DNA of 64,000 bases, taken from positions 62,001 through 126,000 of the forward strand of contig NZ_JAHVDK010000008.1 of NCBI RefSeq assembly GCF_051487185.1, written 5' to 3'. This DNA comes from Inquilinus limosus_F (GTDB lineage: Bacteria > Pseudomonadota > Alphaproteobacteria > DSM-16000 > Inquilinaceae). The notes under the pieces were generated by a model. That model saw nothing but the letters and a program-made list of their open reading frames with translations. It did not search any database and was not told the DNA's origin. The translations under genes and the position numbers were made by a program. Below, one piece after another: positions 17,854-25,445 of the stretch (position 1 is the stretch's first letter; every line of letters begins with the position of its first letter).

Positions 17854-18254
17854 CGCGTCAGCCGGCCCTCGTACGAGGCCCAGGCGACATGCGACTCGTG
17901 CAGGGTCACGGCCAGGCTCTCGATCCCGGCGGCGCCCGGCCCCAGCTCGCCGGCGGCGATCTTGGCGGCAACGCGGTCGAAGATGGTGCGGGCCAGCACC
18001 TCGGTCGTGGTGTTGCGCCCGGCGAAGGCCGGCTCGTCGTCGAGATTGCGGTAGTTCAGCTCGTCCATCACCGCTTTCAACGCCGCCGAAGCCAAGCCGA
18101 TGTCGACGACGATGCCGTCGGCGTCCAGCTCCGCCCGGCGGAAGGCCAAGTCGACCACATAAGTGGCGCCGTGCAGCCGCTGCGCCGGGCCGAACACCGC
18201 GCCCCGGAAGCTGTGGGCGATCATGAAGTGATCGCGAACCGACACCGTGTACAT
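17850..18254 (-). CDS. divergent 6-pyruvoyl-tetrahydropterin synthase / QueD-like protein
   Basis: A 134-residue member of the PTPS/QueD (T-fold) family, recognisable from AHSFRG, LHGATYVVDL, the central MDELNYRNLDDEP and LHESHVAWASYEG. Key residues differ. The catalytic Cys upstream of the HGH motif is Gln25, the second His of HGH is Ala30, and the usual Asp-His of the LDHRYLND motif is Asn67-Tyr68. Two Zn-ligand His (14 and 28) and Glu120 remain. Standard PTPS or QueD chemistry is therefore doubtful. The start at 18254 has GGAGG at seven bases; a second ATG at 18260 overlaps the preceding stop but is too close to that site. It lies between the MDR dehydrogenase and the GT4 gene. Confidence 0.85.
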   Translation of the reverse strand: MYTVSVRDHFMIAHSFRGAVFGPAQRLHGATYVVDLAFRRAELDADGIVVDIGLASAALKAVMDELNYRNLDDEPAFAGRNTTTEVLARTIFDRVAAKIAAGELGPGAAGIESLAVTLHESHVAWASYEGRLTR

Positions 18255-18256
18255 GC

Positions 18257-19231
18257 TCATTCCTCCGGATAGCGGATGCGCTGGCACAGCGCGCCGGCGG
18301 GGTCGGCCGCCAGCCGGGCCAGCACCTCGGGCAGCTCGTCGAAACCGCAGTCGCCGGTGAACAGCCCGTCCAGCGCCGGGTCCAGCAGCAGCTCCAGCGC
18401 CTTCCTCATGCGCCGGGCATGGCCCCAGCGCGGCCGCTGCGCCGCCGCCACCATCCCGACCTGGGAGGAGCGCAGGGTCAGGCGCTTCGCATGGAAGGCC
18501 TCGCCCAGCGGCAGCGGCACCGTGGCGTCGCCGTACCAGCTGGCCTCCACCACCGTGGCCTCGACCCCGGCAAGGCCGAGCGCGGTCGCCGCCCCCTTCG
18601 GGCTGCCGCTGGCATGGATCACCAGATCCTGGTCGCTCGGCGCGTCCTCCGGCGCGGCGAAGCCGACCCCGAGCGCCGCGGCGACCGCCTGCCGGCCGGG
18701 ATCGGTGTCGACCAGGGTCACGGCGCAGCCCGGGATCCGTCCGGCCAGCCGGGCGACGAGGCAGCCGACGACGCCGGCGCCGACCACGGCCACCCGGTCG
18801 CCCGGCCGCGGCGCCGCGTCCCAGGCCACGTTCAGCGCCGTCTCCATGTTCGCGGCCAGCACCGCCCGCTCCGGCGGCAGACCCTCGGGCAGCGGCGTCA
18901 CCGCCGCCGCCGGCACGACATAGGCCGTCTGGTGCGGATAGAGGCAGAAAACATCGCGGCCCAGCAGCGGCTCCGGCCCGGCCTCGACCCGGCCGACATT
19001 GATGTAGCCGTATTTCACCGGCCCCGGAAACGCGCCGGCCTGGAACGGCGCCCGCATCGCCTGGTATTGGCTCGGCGGCACCCGGCCTTGGAACACCAGC
19101 GCCTCGGTGCCGCGGCTGATCGCGCCGAAGCGGGCGCGGACCCGCACCTCGTCGGGCCTCGGCTCGGGCAGGGTCTCGGTGCCGATCCGGGCCTGGCCCG
19201 GCTTCAGGATCCAGAGGGCGCGTGCATCCAT
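18257..19231 (-). CDS. MDR-family (zinc-type alcohol) dehydrogenase without structural-zinc cysteines
   Basis: A 325-residue medium-chain dehydrogenase. The Rossmann motif VAVVGAGVVGCLVARLAG lies in the middle and VTLVDTDPGR follows. The N-terminal half has ISRGTEALVFQGRVP where classical zinc ADHs carry the catalytic-zinc Cys, so it may be zinc-free or use another set of ligands. The last residues overlap the start region of the pterin-synthase-like gene, so the two are co-translated. No good Shine-Dalgarno precedes 19231; an ATG at 19255 is the alternative. It is divergent from xylulokinase with 76 bases between. Confidence 0.85.
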   Translation of the reverse strand: MDARALWILKPGQARIGTETLPEPRPDEVRVRARFGAISRGTEALVFQGRVPPSQYQAMRAPFQAGAFPGPVKYGYINVGRVEAGPEPLLGRDVFCLYPHQTAYVVPAAAVTPLPEGLPPERAVLAANMETALNVAWDAAPRPGDRVAVVGAGVVGCLVARLAGRIPGCAVTLVDTDPGRQAVAAALGVGFAAPEDAPSDQDLVIHASGSPKGAATALGLAGVEATVVEASWYGDATVPLPLGEAFHAKRLTLRSSQVGMVAAAQRPRWGHARRMRKALELLLDPALDGLFTGDCGFDELPEVLARLAADPAGALCQRIRYPEE

Positions 19232-19307
19232 GGGCCCATGGATAAGCCGGCGCATTGTCTCCGGCCAGTGGGTTCCTTAGCTTGGGAGCGGAATCGGGAG
19301 GACGCGC

Positions 19308-20768
19308 ATGTTTCTCGGGATCGATCTGGGGACCTCGGGGGTCAAGGTGGTGCTGGTCGACGGCGACCAGCGCGTGGTCGACCAGGAGGCGGTGCCGCTC
19401 TCCGTCTCCCGCCCCCATCCGCTGTGGAGCGAGCAGGACCCGGAGGAGTGGTGGCACGCCACCGACCAGGCCGTGGTCGCGCTCAAGGCCCGGCACGCCC
19501 AGGCCCTGTCCGGCGTGTGCGGCATCGGCCTGTCCGGCCAGATGCACGGTGCCACGCTGCTGGACGCCGCCGATCGCCCGATTCGCCCGGCGATCCTGTG
19601 GAACGACGGCCGCGCCGGCGCCGAATGCGCGGAGCTGGAGCGGCGCGAGCCGCGCTCGCGCACGATCACCGGCAACCTGGCGATGCCTGGCTTCACCGCG
19701 CCGAAGCTGCTGTGGGTGGCGGCGCATGAGCCCGAAGCCTTCGCCCGCACCCGCCGGGTGCTGCTGCCGAAGGACTATCTGCGCCTGCGCATGACCGGCA
19801 TGGCCGCGTCGGAGATGTCGGATGCCGCCGGCACGCTGTGGCTCGATGTCGGCGCCCGGCGCTGGTCCGGGGCGATGCTGGCGGCGACAGGGTTGCCGCT
19901 GTCCGCCATGCCGGAGCTGTTCGAGGGCAGCCGGCCGACCGGCACGCTGCGGCCGGAGGTCGCCGCCGCCTGGGGCGTGCCGGCCGATGCAGTGGTGGCC
20001 GGCGGGGCCGGCGATAACGCTGCCGGGGCCGCCGGGGTCGGGGTGATCCGGCCGGGCGACGCCTTCCTGTCGCTCGGCACCTCGGGCGTGCTGTTCGTCG
20101 CCGATGCCGGCTTCGCGCCGAACCCGGCCCAGGCGGTGCACGCCTTCTGCCACTGCCTGCCCGGCACCTGGCACCGCATGTCCGTGGTGCTCAGCGCCGC
20201 CTCGGCCCTGTCCTGGCTGGCCCGCCTCTTGGGCGGCACCGAGCCGGAGCTGCTGGCCGAAGCCGAGGTCGCCGATCCGGATATCGGCGACCTCTTGTTC
20301 CTGCCATATCTGTCCGGCGAGCGCACGCCGCACAACGACCCGACGGCGACGGGCGTCTTCATCGGCCTGACCCATGCGACCGGACGGCCGCAGCTGGTCC
20401 GGGCCCTGCTGGAGGGCGTGGCCTTCGCCTTCGCCGACGGCCAGGCGGCGCTGACAGCGGCGGGCACCGCGATCGGCGAGGTCGCGGTGATCGGCGGCGG
20501 CGCGCGGTCGCAATTCTGGGGCCGGATCCTGGCGGCGGCACTGAACCGGCCGCTGCACTACCCCGCGGGCGGCGAGCTGGGCCCCGCCTTCGGCGCTGCC
20601 CGCCTCGGCCGCCTGGCTTCGACGGACGAGGCGCCGGAGGCCGTCTGCACCCGGCCGCAGACCGCGCATGTGGTCGAGCCGGATGCGGCGCTGGCGGAGA
20701 GATATGCCGAGAAGTATCGGCGCTTCCGCGCCCTGTACCCGATGCTGAAGCCGGCCTGGAGGGGGTGA
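19308..20768 (+). CDS. xylB: xylulokinase
   Basis: ATP-dependent kinase turning D-xylulose into xylulose 5-phosphate, FGGY family, 486 residues. The N-terminal phosphate loop is FLGIDLGTSGVKVVLVDG. The XylB signature GIGLSGQMHGATLLD is near residue 75, and GGAGDNAAGAAGVG contains the catalytic Asp. GERTPHNDP and VIGGGARSQFWG are also typical. CGGGAGGACGCGC precedes the ATG. Xylose isomerase and transporter genes are not in the window, so it stands alone here. Confidence 0.93.
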   Translation: MFLGIDLGTSGVKVVLVDGDQRVVDQEAVPLSVSRPHPLWSEQDPEEWWHATDQAVVALKARHAQALSGVCGIGLSGQMHGATLLDAADRPIRPAILWNDGRAGAECAELERREPRSRTITGNLAMPGFTAPKLLWVAAHEPEAFARTRRVLLPKDYLRLRMTGMAASEMSDAAGTLWLDVGARRWSGAMLAATGLPLSAMPELFEGSRPTGTLRPEVAAAWGVPADAVVAGGAGDNAAGAAGVGVIRPGDAFLSLGTSGVLFVADAGFAPNPAQAVHAFCHCLPGTWHRMSVVLSAASALSWLARLLGGTEPELLAEAEVADPDIGDLLFLPYLSGERTPHNDPTATGVFIGLTHATGRPQLVRALLEGVAFAFADGQAALTAAGTAIGEVAVIGGGARSQFWGRILAAALNRPLHYPAGGELGPAFGAARLGRLASTDEAPEAVCTRPQTAHVVEPDAALAERYAEKYRRFRALYPMLKPAWRG

Positions 20769-20876
20769 CGGACGATGGGAAAATGGAGAAGGAATAGTGC
20801 GACGGCGCCGAGTGCGGCGCCCGGTTCCGCCGTGAAGCTGGGCGGGTCTAGGCCCTAACCCCGGGCCGTCAGGAGC

Positions 20877-22421
20877 TCAGAACCGACCCGTCGAGACCTG
20901 CTCGATCCACTCGTTGCCGAACACGGCGCCCCATATGAACCTCTCGGTTTGTGCTGGCAGCCGCTGTTTCGCCACTAGCATCGGTCGAATGCCAAGGAGG
21001 AATTTTCGGTCGACAAAGCGGCCCATCGGCGACTGCGGGTCCAGCAATTTGTCGAACGCCGTCAGGAAGGCCTTTTGCCAGAACTTGTCGGGCATCGAGG
21101 CCATGAATGCACCCTTGGCCCTATACACCATCGTGGCAGGAACGTGCTGCGCCAGCGCCGCCTTCAAGATCCATTTCGGCTCTTTTTCAGATCCGGGCCA
21201 ATCACCTGATGCCACTGCGACACTGATTATGTCCGGCAGAATGAAGGGATAGACGACCTCTAATGATGCTTCGTTGAATAGCGATCTTGATTTTTGCGCG
21301 ACGATCGAAGCATCGAGCAGCGTGAGGCCGACAGCCACCAGCCGCAGGCGAGGGTCAGGCGAAGACATATGAGACAACCATTGAACCAGATGTTCTTCAA
21401 TGGAATCAATGATGTCTTTTGAGGGGTGATAGGCAATTCCAAGCAGAGCATTTTGAGCAAAGGTAGCAAATGGGTACTGCCATTGATCCGATCGGCGAAG
21501 AAGCCTCAACCAATATTCAACCTTACTGTCACGCCTCCAGGCCTTGGTCATCCGATATGCTATAGCGCCGAGTCTCCGCCCCCAAACCGGCAATGAATGG
21601 AGACGCTGCCATTGCACGGCCCTGTCGAATTTCCCGAAACCTCCGTCTGCTCCTGTCCCCTCGAGAACAATCCCGCTCGAATCACACTCCGAGATGACCG
21701 CACGAACCAATGCGCAGGTCGGAACCGCCGAGTGATCACTGAAGAGAGTTCGATAGTAAAGGCCGGCATGCTGCAGCACATCGGCGACATCGGAGCCGTC
21801 CCTTTCCTCTTCTATCCGCACGAACCTCAGTCCAAGGTGACGGGCCATTTGCTCCGCCAGCATCGACTCCGAGTCATTCGGACCGAAACAGTAGTTGACA
21901 AGGGTGACATCCTTCAGCCCGAGAACCGATGCTCTGGCTGCGAGGAGTCCCGAGTCGATCCCACCGCTGAACAGAATCGTGACCGGCCGTCCCGCGCAAT
22001 GCTCGAGCAGAACCCGATCCAGCGTTGATACGACTTCCGAGATTTGGCGATCGAAGTTCGGCGGGGGAGAGGTCTTGGGAAAAGGCCTCAGGGAGAATTG
22101 GGTGCGAATTTTTGGCGCGCCGGCATTGGAAACAGCCGTGACAGTCCCTGGAACGAATCTACGAATTCCTTTCCAAGGGCTGAAAGGAGGAACAACCGCA
22201 CCGAACTGCAGGTACGAATAAATGGCGGCTTCGTCCAGCTCGTCGCCAGGAGCATATAGACTTCGCAAGTCATCGCTTATCGAAACGGATCCATCGGCCA
22301 TCCTGTAATACCACTGCTCTGTCGCAGTCAGTGGAACCGACACTTCCGTTTCACCCTGCTTCTCATGCAGATGGACACCCGTCGGCAGCAGAGTCCCTCT
22401 GCTTGCAAGCTCTGTGATCAT
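20877..22421 (-). CDS. asparagine-synthetase-like ATP-pyrophosphatase (no functional glutaminase)
   Basis: A 514-residue protein with the AsnB C-terminal domain: PP-loop SGGIDS at residues 152-157, then LEGTGADGGFGKF and IVAQKSRSLFNEA. The first 110 residues resemble a decayed glutaminase domain (SDDLRSLYAPG, GIRRFVPG), but no N-terminal nucleophile Cys exists. Such truncated members include lasso-peptide cyclases, beta-lactam synthetases and capsule-modifying enzymes. No lasso precursor or B protein is next to it, so function is open. GC is visibly lower than its neighbours: 29/60 and 30/60 in two sampled lines, suggesting recent transfer. The start at 22421 follows GGGGAGAG; an ATG at 22442 is possible. 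Confidence 0.82.
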   Translation of the reverse strand: MITELASRGTLLPTGVHLHEKQGETEVSVPLTATEQWYYRMADGSVSISDDLRSLYAPGDELDEAAIYSYLQFGAVVPPFSPWKGIRRFVPGTVTAVSNAGAPKIRTQFSLRPFPKTSPPPNFDRQISEVVSTLDRVLLEHCAGRPVTILFSGGIDSGLLAARASVLGLKDVTLVNYCFGPNDSESMLAEQMARHLGLRFVRIEEERDGSDVADVLQHAGLYYRTLFSDHSAVPTCALVRAVISECDSSGIVLEGTGADGGFGKFDRAVQWQRLHSLPVWGRRLGAIAYRMTKAWRRDSKVEYWLRLLRRSDQWQYPFATFAQNALLGIAYHPSKDIIDSIEEHLVQWLSHMSSPDPRLRLVAVGLTLLDASIVAQKSRSLFNEASLEVVYPFILPDIISVAVASGDWPGSEKEPKWILKAALAQHVPATMVYRAKGAFMASMPDKFWQKAFLTAFDKLLDPQSPMGRFVDRKFLLGIRPMLVAKQRLPAQTERFIWGAVFGNEWIEQVSTGRF

Positions 22422-22867
22422 CTCGGTCTCTCCCCTATGCATATGTAAGGGCCGATTGATCGGTCACGTCTGTGGCGGCCAGCGATCGCAACAGTCCATC
22501 TGGTCATCAGGCGTCGAAATTGCGGCGTGTTGCTGGTATCAGAGCCGCAATGCTGTTCGGTTTCCCTGGCCGACCTCCTGTCCGCGCCGAGTGATCGAAG
22601 CTCTGTCTCGATAGACGGGCAGTCCATACCCCAATAATCAGGATAGATTATTATAAGACATCGGCAACTTTGCTTCAAATTTGACCTTGAGAAATCGGCT
22701 ACTCCATTCGGTCAGTGGCAGAGGATCCATTGATGGATCCGCCAGCGGATGCGCCGTCTGCTGTGTCGGACCATCCGCGATCTGTGCCTGATGTGCGAAT
22801 GCGAGCAAGCGCCGGCCGCGGATCCTCGGGAGACTCTCCCTGATCCTTCAAAAGACCTCTGGTCCGT
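22422..22867. other. low-GC intergenic region upstream of the asparagine-synthetase-like gene
   Basis: About 446 bases between two minus-strand genes, partly AT-rich (ATAATCAGGATAGATTATTA near 22640). An 86-codon minus-strand frame (22418-22678) ends in an ATGA overlap with the synthetase start, but its protein shows no recognisable motif. A perfect palindrome, GGATCCAT-TG-ATGGATCC, lies at 22723-22740. No gene is assigned. It probably carries the promoter of the low-GC gene. Confidence 0.4.
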
Positions 22868-23731
22868 CTACTCCCCCGCCACCGCGCCGAGGCTGGCGAT
22901 CACGACCAGGGCGATGCCGGCGAGCTGGGCCGGGCTGAGCGCCTGGCCGAGCACGGCGAAGCCGATCAGCGTGCCGATCGCCGGCTCCGCGCTCATCAGG
23001 ATGCCGAAGGGCCGGGTCGGCATCCGCCGCAGCGCCATCATCTCCAGCGCATAGGGCAGCAGCGGCACCAGGATGGCCAAGCCGATGGTGATCCCGAGGA
23101 CCGGCAGCGGGATGTGGCCGCCATTCTCCGCCAGCCCCCAGGGCGTCGCCACCAGCGCGGCGACGACCAGGGACATGGTCAGGCCCTGCAGCCCCTGGAA
23201 CGACTGGCCGACCCGCTTCATCAGCACGATATAGGCGGCCCAGCCGCAGGCGGCGCCGAGGGCGAAGCCGGCCCCGACCAGGTCGACCGTCCAGTCCGTC
23301 CCGTCATGCACCAGCAGCACCACGCCGACCAGTGCCAGGACCGGCCAGACGGCATGCCAGACGCGGCGCATGCCGAAGGCGGCGACCCCGAGCGGGCCGA
23401 GGAAGTCGATCGCCGTGGCCAGGCCCAGCGGGATGCGCAGCACCGCTTGGAAGTAGCACAGGGTCATGCCGGCCATCGCCGCGCCCAGCAGGCCCGTAGC
23501 CAGCCACTGGCCCCGGCTGTAGGACAGGATCTTCGGCCGGGTCAGGAGGGCCAGCAGCACCGCCGCCCAGGCGAGGCGCAGCCAGGTCGTGCCCATCGGA
23601 CCGAAGCTCTCCAGCGTCGGGGTCGCCAGGGCGGCGCCGAGCTGGACCGAGGTCATCGAGCCGACCGCCATCAGGGCGGCGACGGCGATCCCTGCGGTCG
23701 TGCCCGGGCTGGTCTCGGAATCGGTCGCCAT
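22868..23731 (-). CDS. EamA/RhtA-type drug-metabolite exporter
   Basis: Inner-membrane exporter of the DMT superfamily, 287 residues with ten hydrophobic segments in two EamA repeats. Conserved parts are GMTLCYFQAVLRIPLGLATAIDFLGPLGVA and, near the C-terminus, RMPTRPFGILMSAEPAIG followed by LSPAQLAGIALVVIAS. These match RhtA-like threonine/homoserine exporters, but the substrate is not proved. The start at 23731 begins the membrane domain. It is divergent from a LysR gene with 97 bases between, so that regulator likely controls it. Confidence 0.9.
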   Translation of the reverse strand: MATDSETSPGTTAGIAVAALMAVGSMTSVQLGAALATPTLESFGPMGTTWLRLAWAAVLLALLTRPKILSYSRGQWLATGLLGAAMAGMTLCYFQAVLRIPLGLATAIDFLGPLGVAAFGMRRVWHAVWPVLALVGVVLLVHDGTDWTVDLVGAGFALGAACGWAAYIVLMKRVGQSFQGLQGLTMSLVVAALVATPWGLAENGGHIPLPVLGITIGLAILVPLLPYALEMMALRRMPTRPFGILMSAEPAIGTLIGFAVLGQALSPAQLAGIALVVIASLGAVAGE

Positions 23732-23790
23732 TCTGTCGGGCCGTCCGGTCGTTGCGGGATCCGCACTATAGCGAAACCCATGGTGTTCAC

Positions 23791-23802
23791 GTATCCTGAT
23801 AC
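23791..23802. promoter_or_regulatory. candidate LysR operator
   Basis: GTATC-CT-GATAC is an inverted repeat of five-base arms in the 97-base divergent region between the EamA exporter and the LysR gene. It is set in a longer imperfect dyad, CACGTATC / GATACACGTG. Position and A/T-centred dyad fit a LysR-type recognition site. Confidence 0.45.
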
Positions 23803-23828
23803 ACGTGATATCGACATAAGGGATCGTT

Positions 23829-24701
23829 ATGATCAGGGATCTCGATATCGGCCTGCTGCGCGCCTTCGCCACCGTGGTCGAGACGCGCAGCGTCAGCGGC
23901 GCCGCCGAGCGGCTGGCGCGCACCCAGGCGGCGGTCAGCATGCAGCTGCGCCGGCTGGAGGAGGATGTCGGCCAGCGCCTGCTGGACCGGTCGCCGCGCG
24001 GCATCCGCCTGACCGAGGCCGGCGAGACCCTGCTGCGCTATGCCCATCGCGCGCTGGGGGCCAGTGAGGAGGCGCGGCGGGTGCTGGCCGGGCGGCAGGT
24101 CGCCGGCACCGTCCGGCTCGGCCTGCTCGAGGATGTCGCGGTCGGCCGGCTGCCGCGCGCCCTCGCCCGCTTCTCCCAGGCCTATCCGCGGGTGCGGCTG
24201 GAGCTGGTGGTGGACGGCAGCCAGGAGCTGGACCGGCGGCTGCGCGGCGGCGGCCTCGACCTCGCGGTCGGCGACCCCAACCTGATCCCGGCCGTGCCGC
24301 TGGCGCGCTGGCACCGGCCGCTGCACTGGGTGGCCGCGCGGAGCTTCGACATCGACCTCACGGATCCGGTGCCGCTGGTGTCCTTCGCCCCGACCTGCGT
24401 CTGGCAGGAGCGGGTGCTGTCGGCGCTGGACGGGGCCGGCCTGGCCTGGCGCATCGTCTGCACCAGCAGCAGCACGCCGGCGATCCAGGCGGCGGTGGAG
24501 GCCGGGCTCGGCGTCTCGGTGCTGCTCGACGGCCATATCCGGGAGGCGATGCGGGTGATCGGCGCGGCGGAGGGGCTGCCGCCGGCGCCGCGGGCGGATT
24601 TCGGCCTGTACCGGACGACGGTGGCGGGGGAGAACCCGGCGGCGGTGCAGTCGCTGCAGGACTTCCTGGCCGCGGAGCTGGAGGGGCTGGCGCTCGCTTA
24701 A
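23829..24701 (+). CDS. LysR-family transcriptional regulator
   Basis: A 290-residue LysR-type regulator. The winged helix-turn-helix occupies residues 1-65 (LLRAFATVVETRSVSGAAERL, then TQAAVSMQLRRLEEDVGQRLLDRS) and the inducer-binding domain follows (GTVRLGLLEDVAVGRLPRALARF). It is divergent from the EamA exporter, the classic LysR arrangement, so it probably controls that gene and itself. Its stop overlaps the stop of the LysE exporter by four bases on the opposite strand. Confidence 0.93.
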   Translation: MIRDLDIGLLRAFATVVETRSVSGAAERLARTQAAVSMQLRRLEEDVGQRLLDRSPRGIRLTEAGETLLRYAHRALGASEEARRVLAGRQVAGTVRLGLLEDVAVGRLPRALARFSQAYPRVRLELVVDGSQELDRRLRGGGLDLAVGDPNLIPAVPLARWHRPLHWVAARSFDIDLTDPVPLVSFAPTCVWQERVLSALDGAGLAWRIVCTSSSTPAIQAAVEAGLGVSVLLDGHIREAMRVIGAAEGLPPAPRADFGLYRTTVAGENPAAVQSLQDFLAAELEGLALA

Positions 24702-25339
24702 ACCGGCCGCTTGTCGAAGGCGAGGCGGACGGCGAAACCGGCCAGCAGGCCGCCCATCACCCAGCGCTGCAGCTGCAGCCAGGTCGGCCGCGCCGCGAAC
24801 CATGCGGCGATGCCGCCGGCGGCCAGCACGATCAGCAGGTTGACGGTGAAGCTGATCGCCACCTGGGTGGCGCCCAGCACCAGGCTTTGCGCCAGCACCC
24901 GGCCGCGCTCCGGGTCGATGAATTGCGGCAGCAGCGAGACGTAGAAGATCGCGATCTTCGGGTTCAGCAGGCTGGTGAGAAAGCCCATGGCGAACAGCTT
25001 GGCCGGGCGGTCGACCTTGAGGTCGCGCCGCGGCTGCAGCGCCGAGCCGGCGCCGGGCCGCACCGAGGTCCAGGCCAGCCACAGCAGGTAGCCGGCCCCG
25101 GCCAGCTTGATCGCCTCATAGGCGAGCGGCACCGCCAGCATCAGGGCGGTGAGGCCGAGCGCGGTCGCCAGCATGTAGCAGAGGAAGCCGAGCACCACGC
25201 CGGCCAGCGAGATCACCCCGGCCAGCCGGCCCTGCAAAATCGAGCGCGACAGCAGATAGATCATGTTCGGCCCGGGGGTGCAGACCATGCCGAGCGCGAT
25301 CAGGGCAAGGCCGGCCAGGCCGGTGGGGCTGACGATCAT
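24698..25339 (-). CDS. LysE/RhtB family amino-acid exporter
   Basis: Inner-membrane exporter of 213 residues with about six hydrophobic helices. The N-terminal signature LALIALGMVCTPGPNMIYLLSRS is diagnostic, and the second half has KLFAMGFLTSLLNPKIAIFY. The family exports lysine, homoserine, threonine or other amino acids; which one is unknown. The start at 25339 has AAGG at eight bases; an ATG at 25357 has no ribosome-binding site. With the EamA exporter and LysR next door, this locus has two exporters of amino-acid-like molecules. Confidence 0.91.
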   Translation of the reverse strand: MIVSPTGLAGLALIALGMVCTPGPNMIYLLSRSILQGRLAGVISLAGVVLGFLCYMLATALGLTALMLAVPLAYEAIKLAGAGYLLWLAWTSVRPGAGSALQPRRDLKVDRPAKLFAMGFLTSLLNPKIAIFYVSLLPQFIDPERGRVLAQSLVLGATQVAISFTVNLLIVLAAGGIAAWFAARPTWLQLQRWVMGGLLAGFAVRLAFDKRPV

Positions 25340-25445
25340 CGACGGGACCTTCGGCATACGACGAGGCCGAGCATCGCGGCCGCCCCGCCGCCGGGCAATC
25401 GGAACATTGCTCTCGGGGCAAGATTTGCCGGCCGGGGCGGCCCCC

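Noticed and set aside
18261..20669. The long minus-strand frame that runs from xylulokinase into the pterin-synthase-like gene
   Set aside because: Only its last 134 codons match a family. The rest is antisense to xylB and out of frame with the MDR dehydrogenase.
20877..22867. A lasso-peptide gene cluster
   Set aside because: There is a cyclase-like protein, but no RRE protein, transglutaminase-like peptidase or recognisable precursor within several kb.
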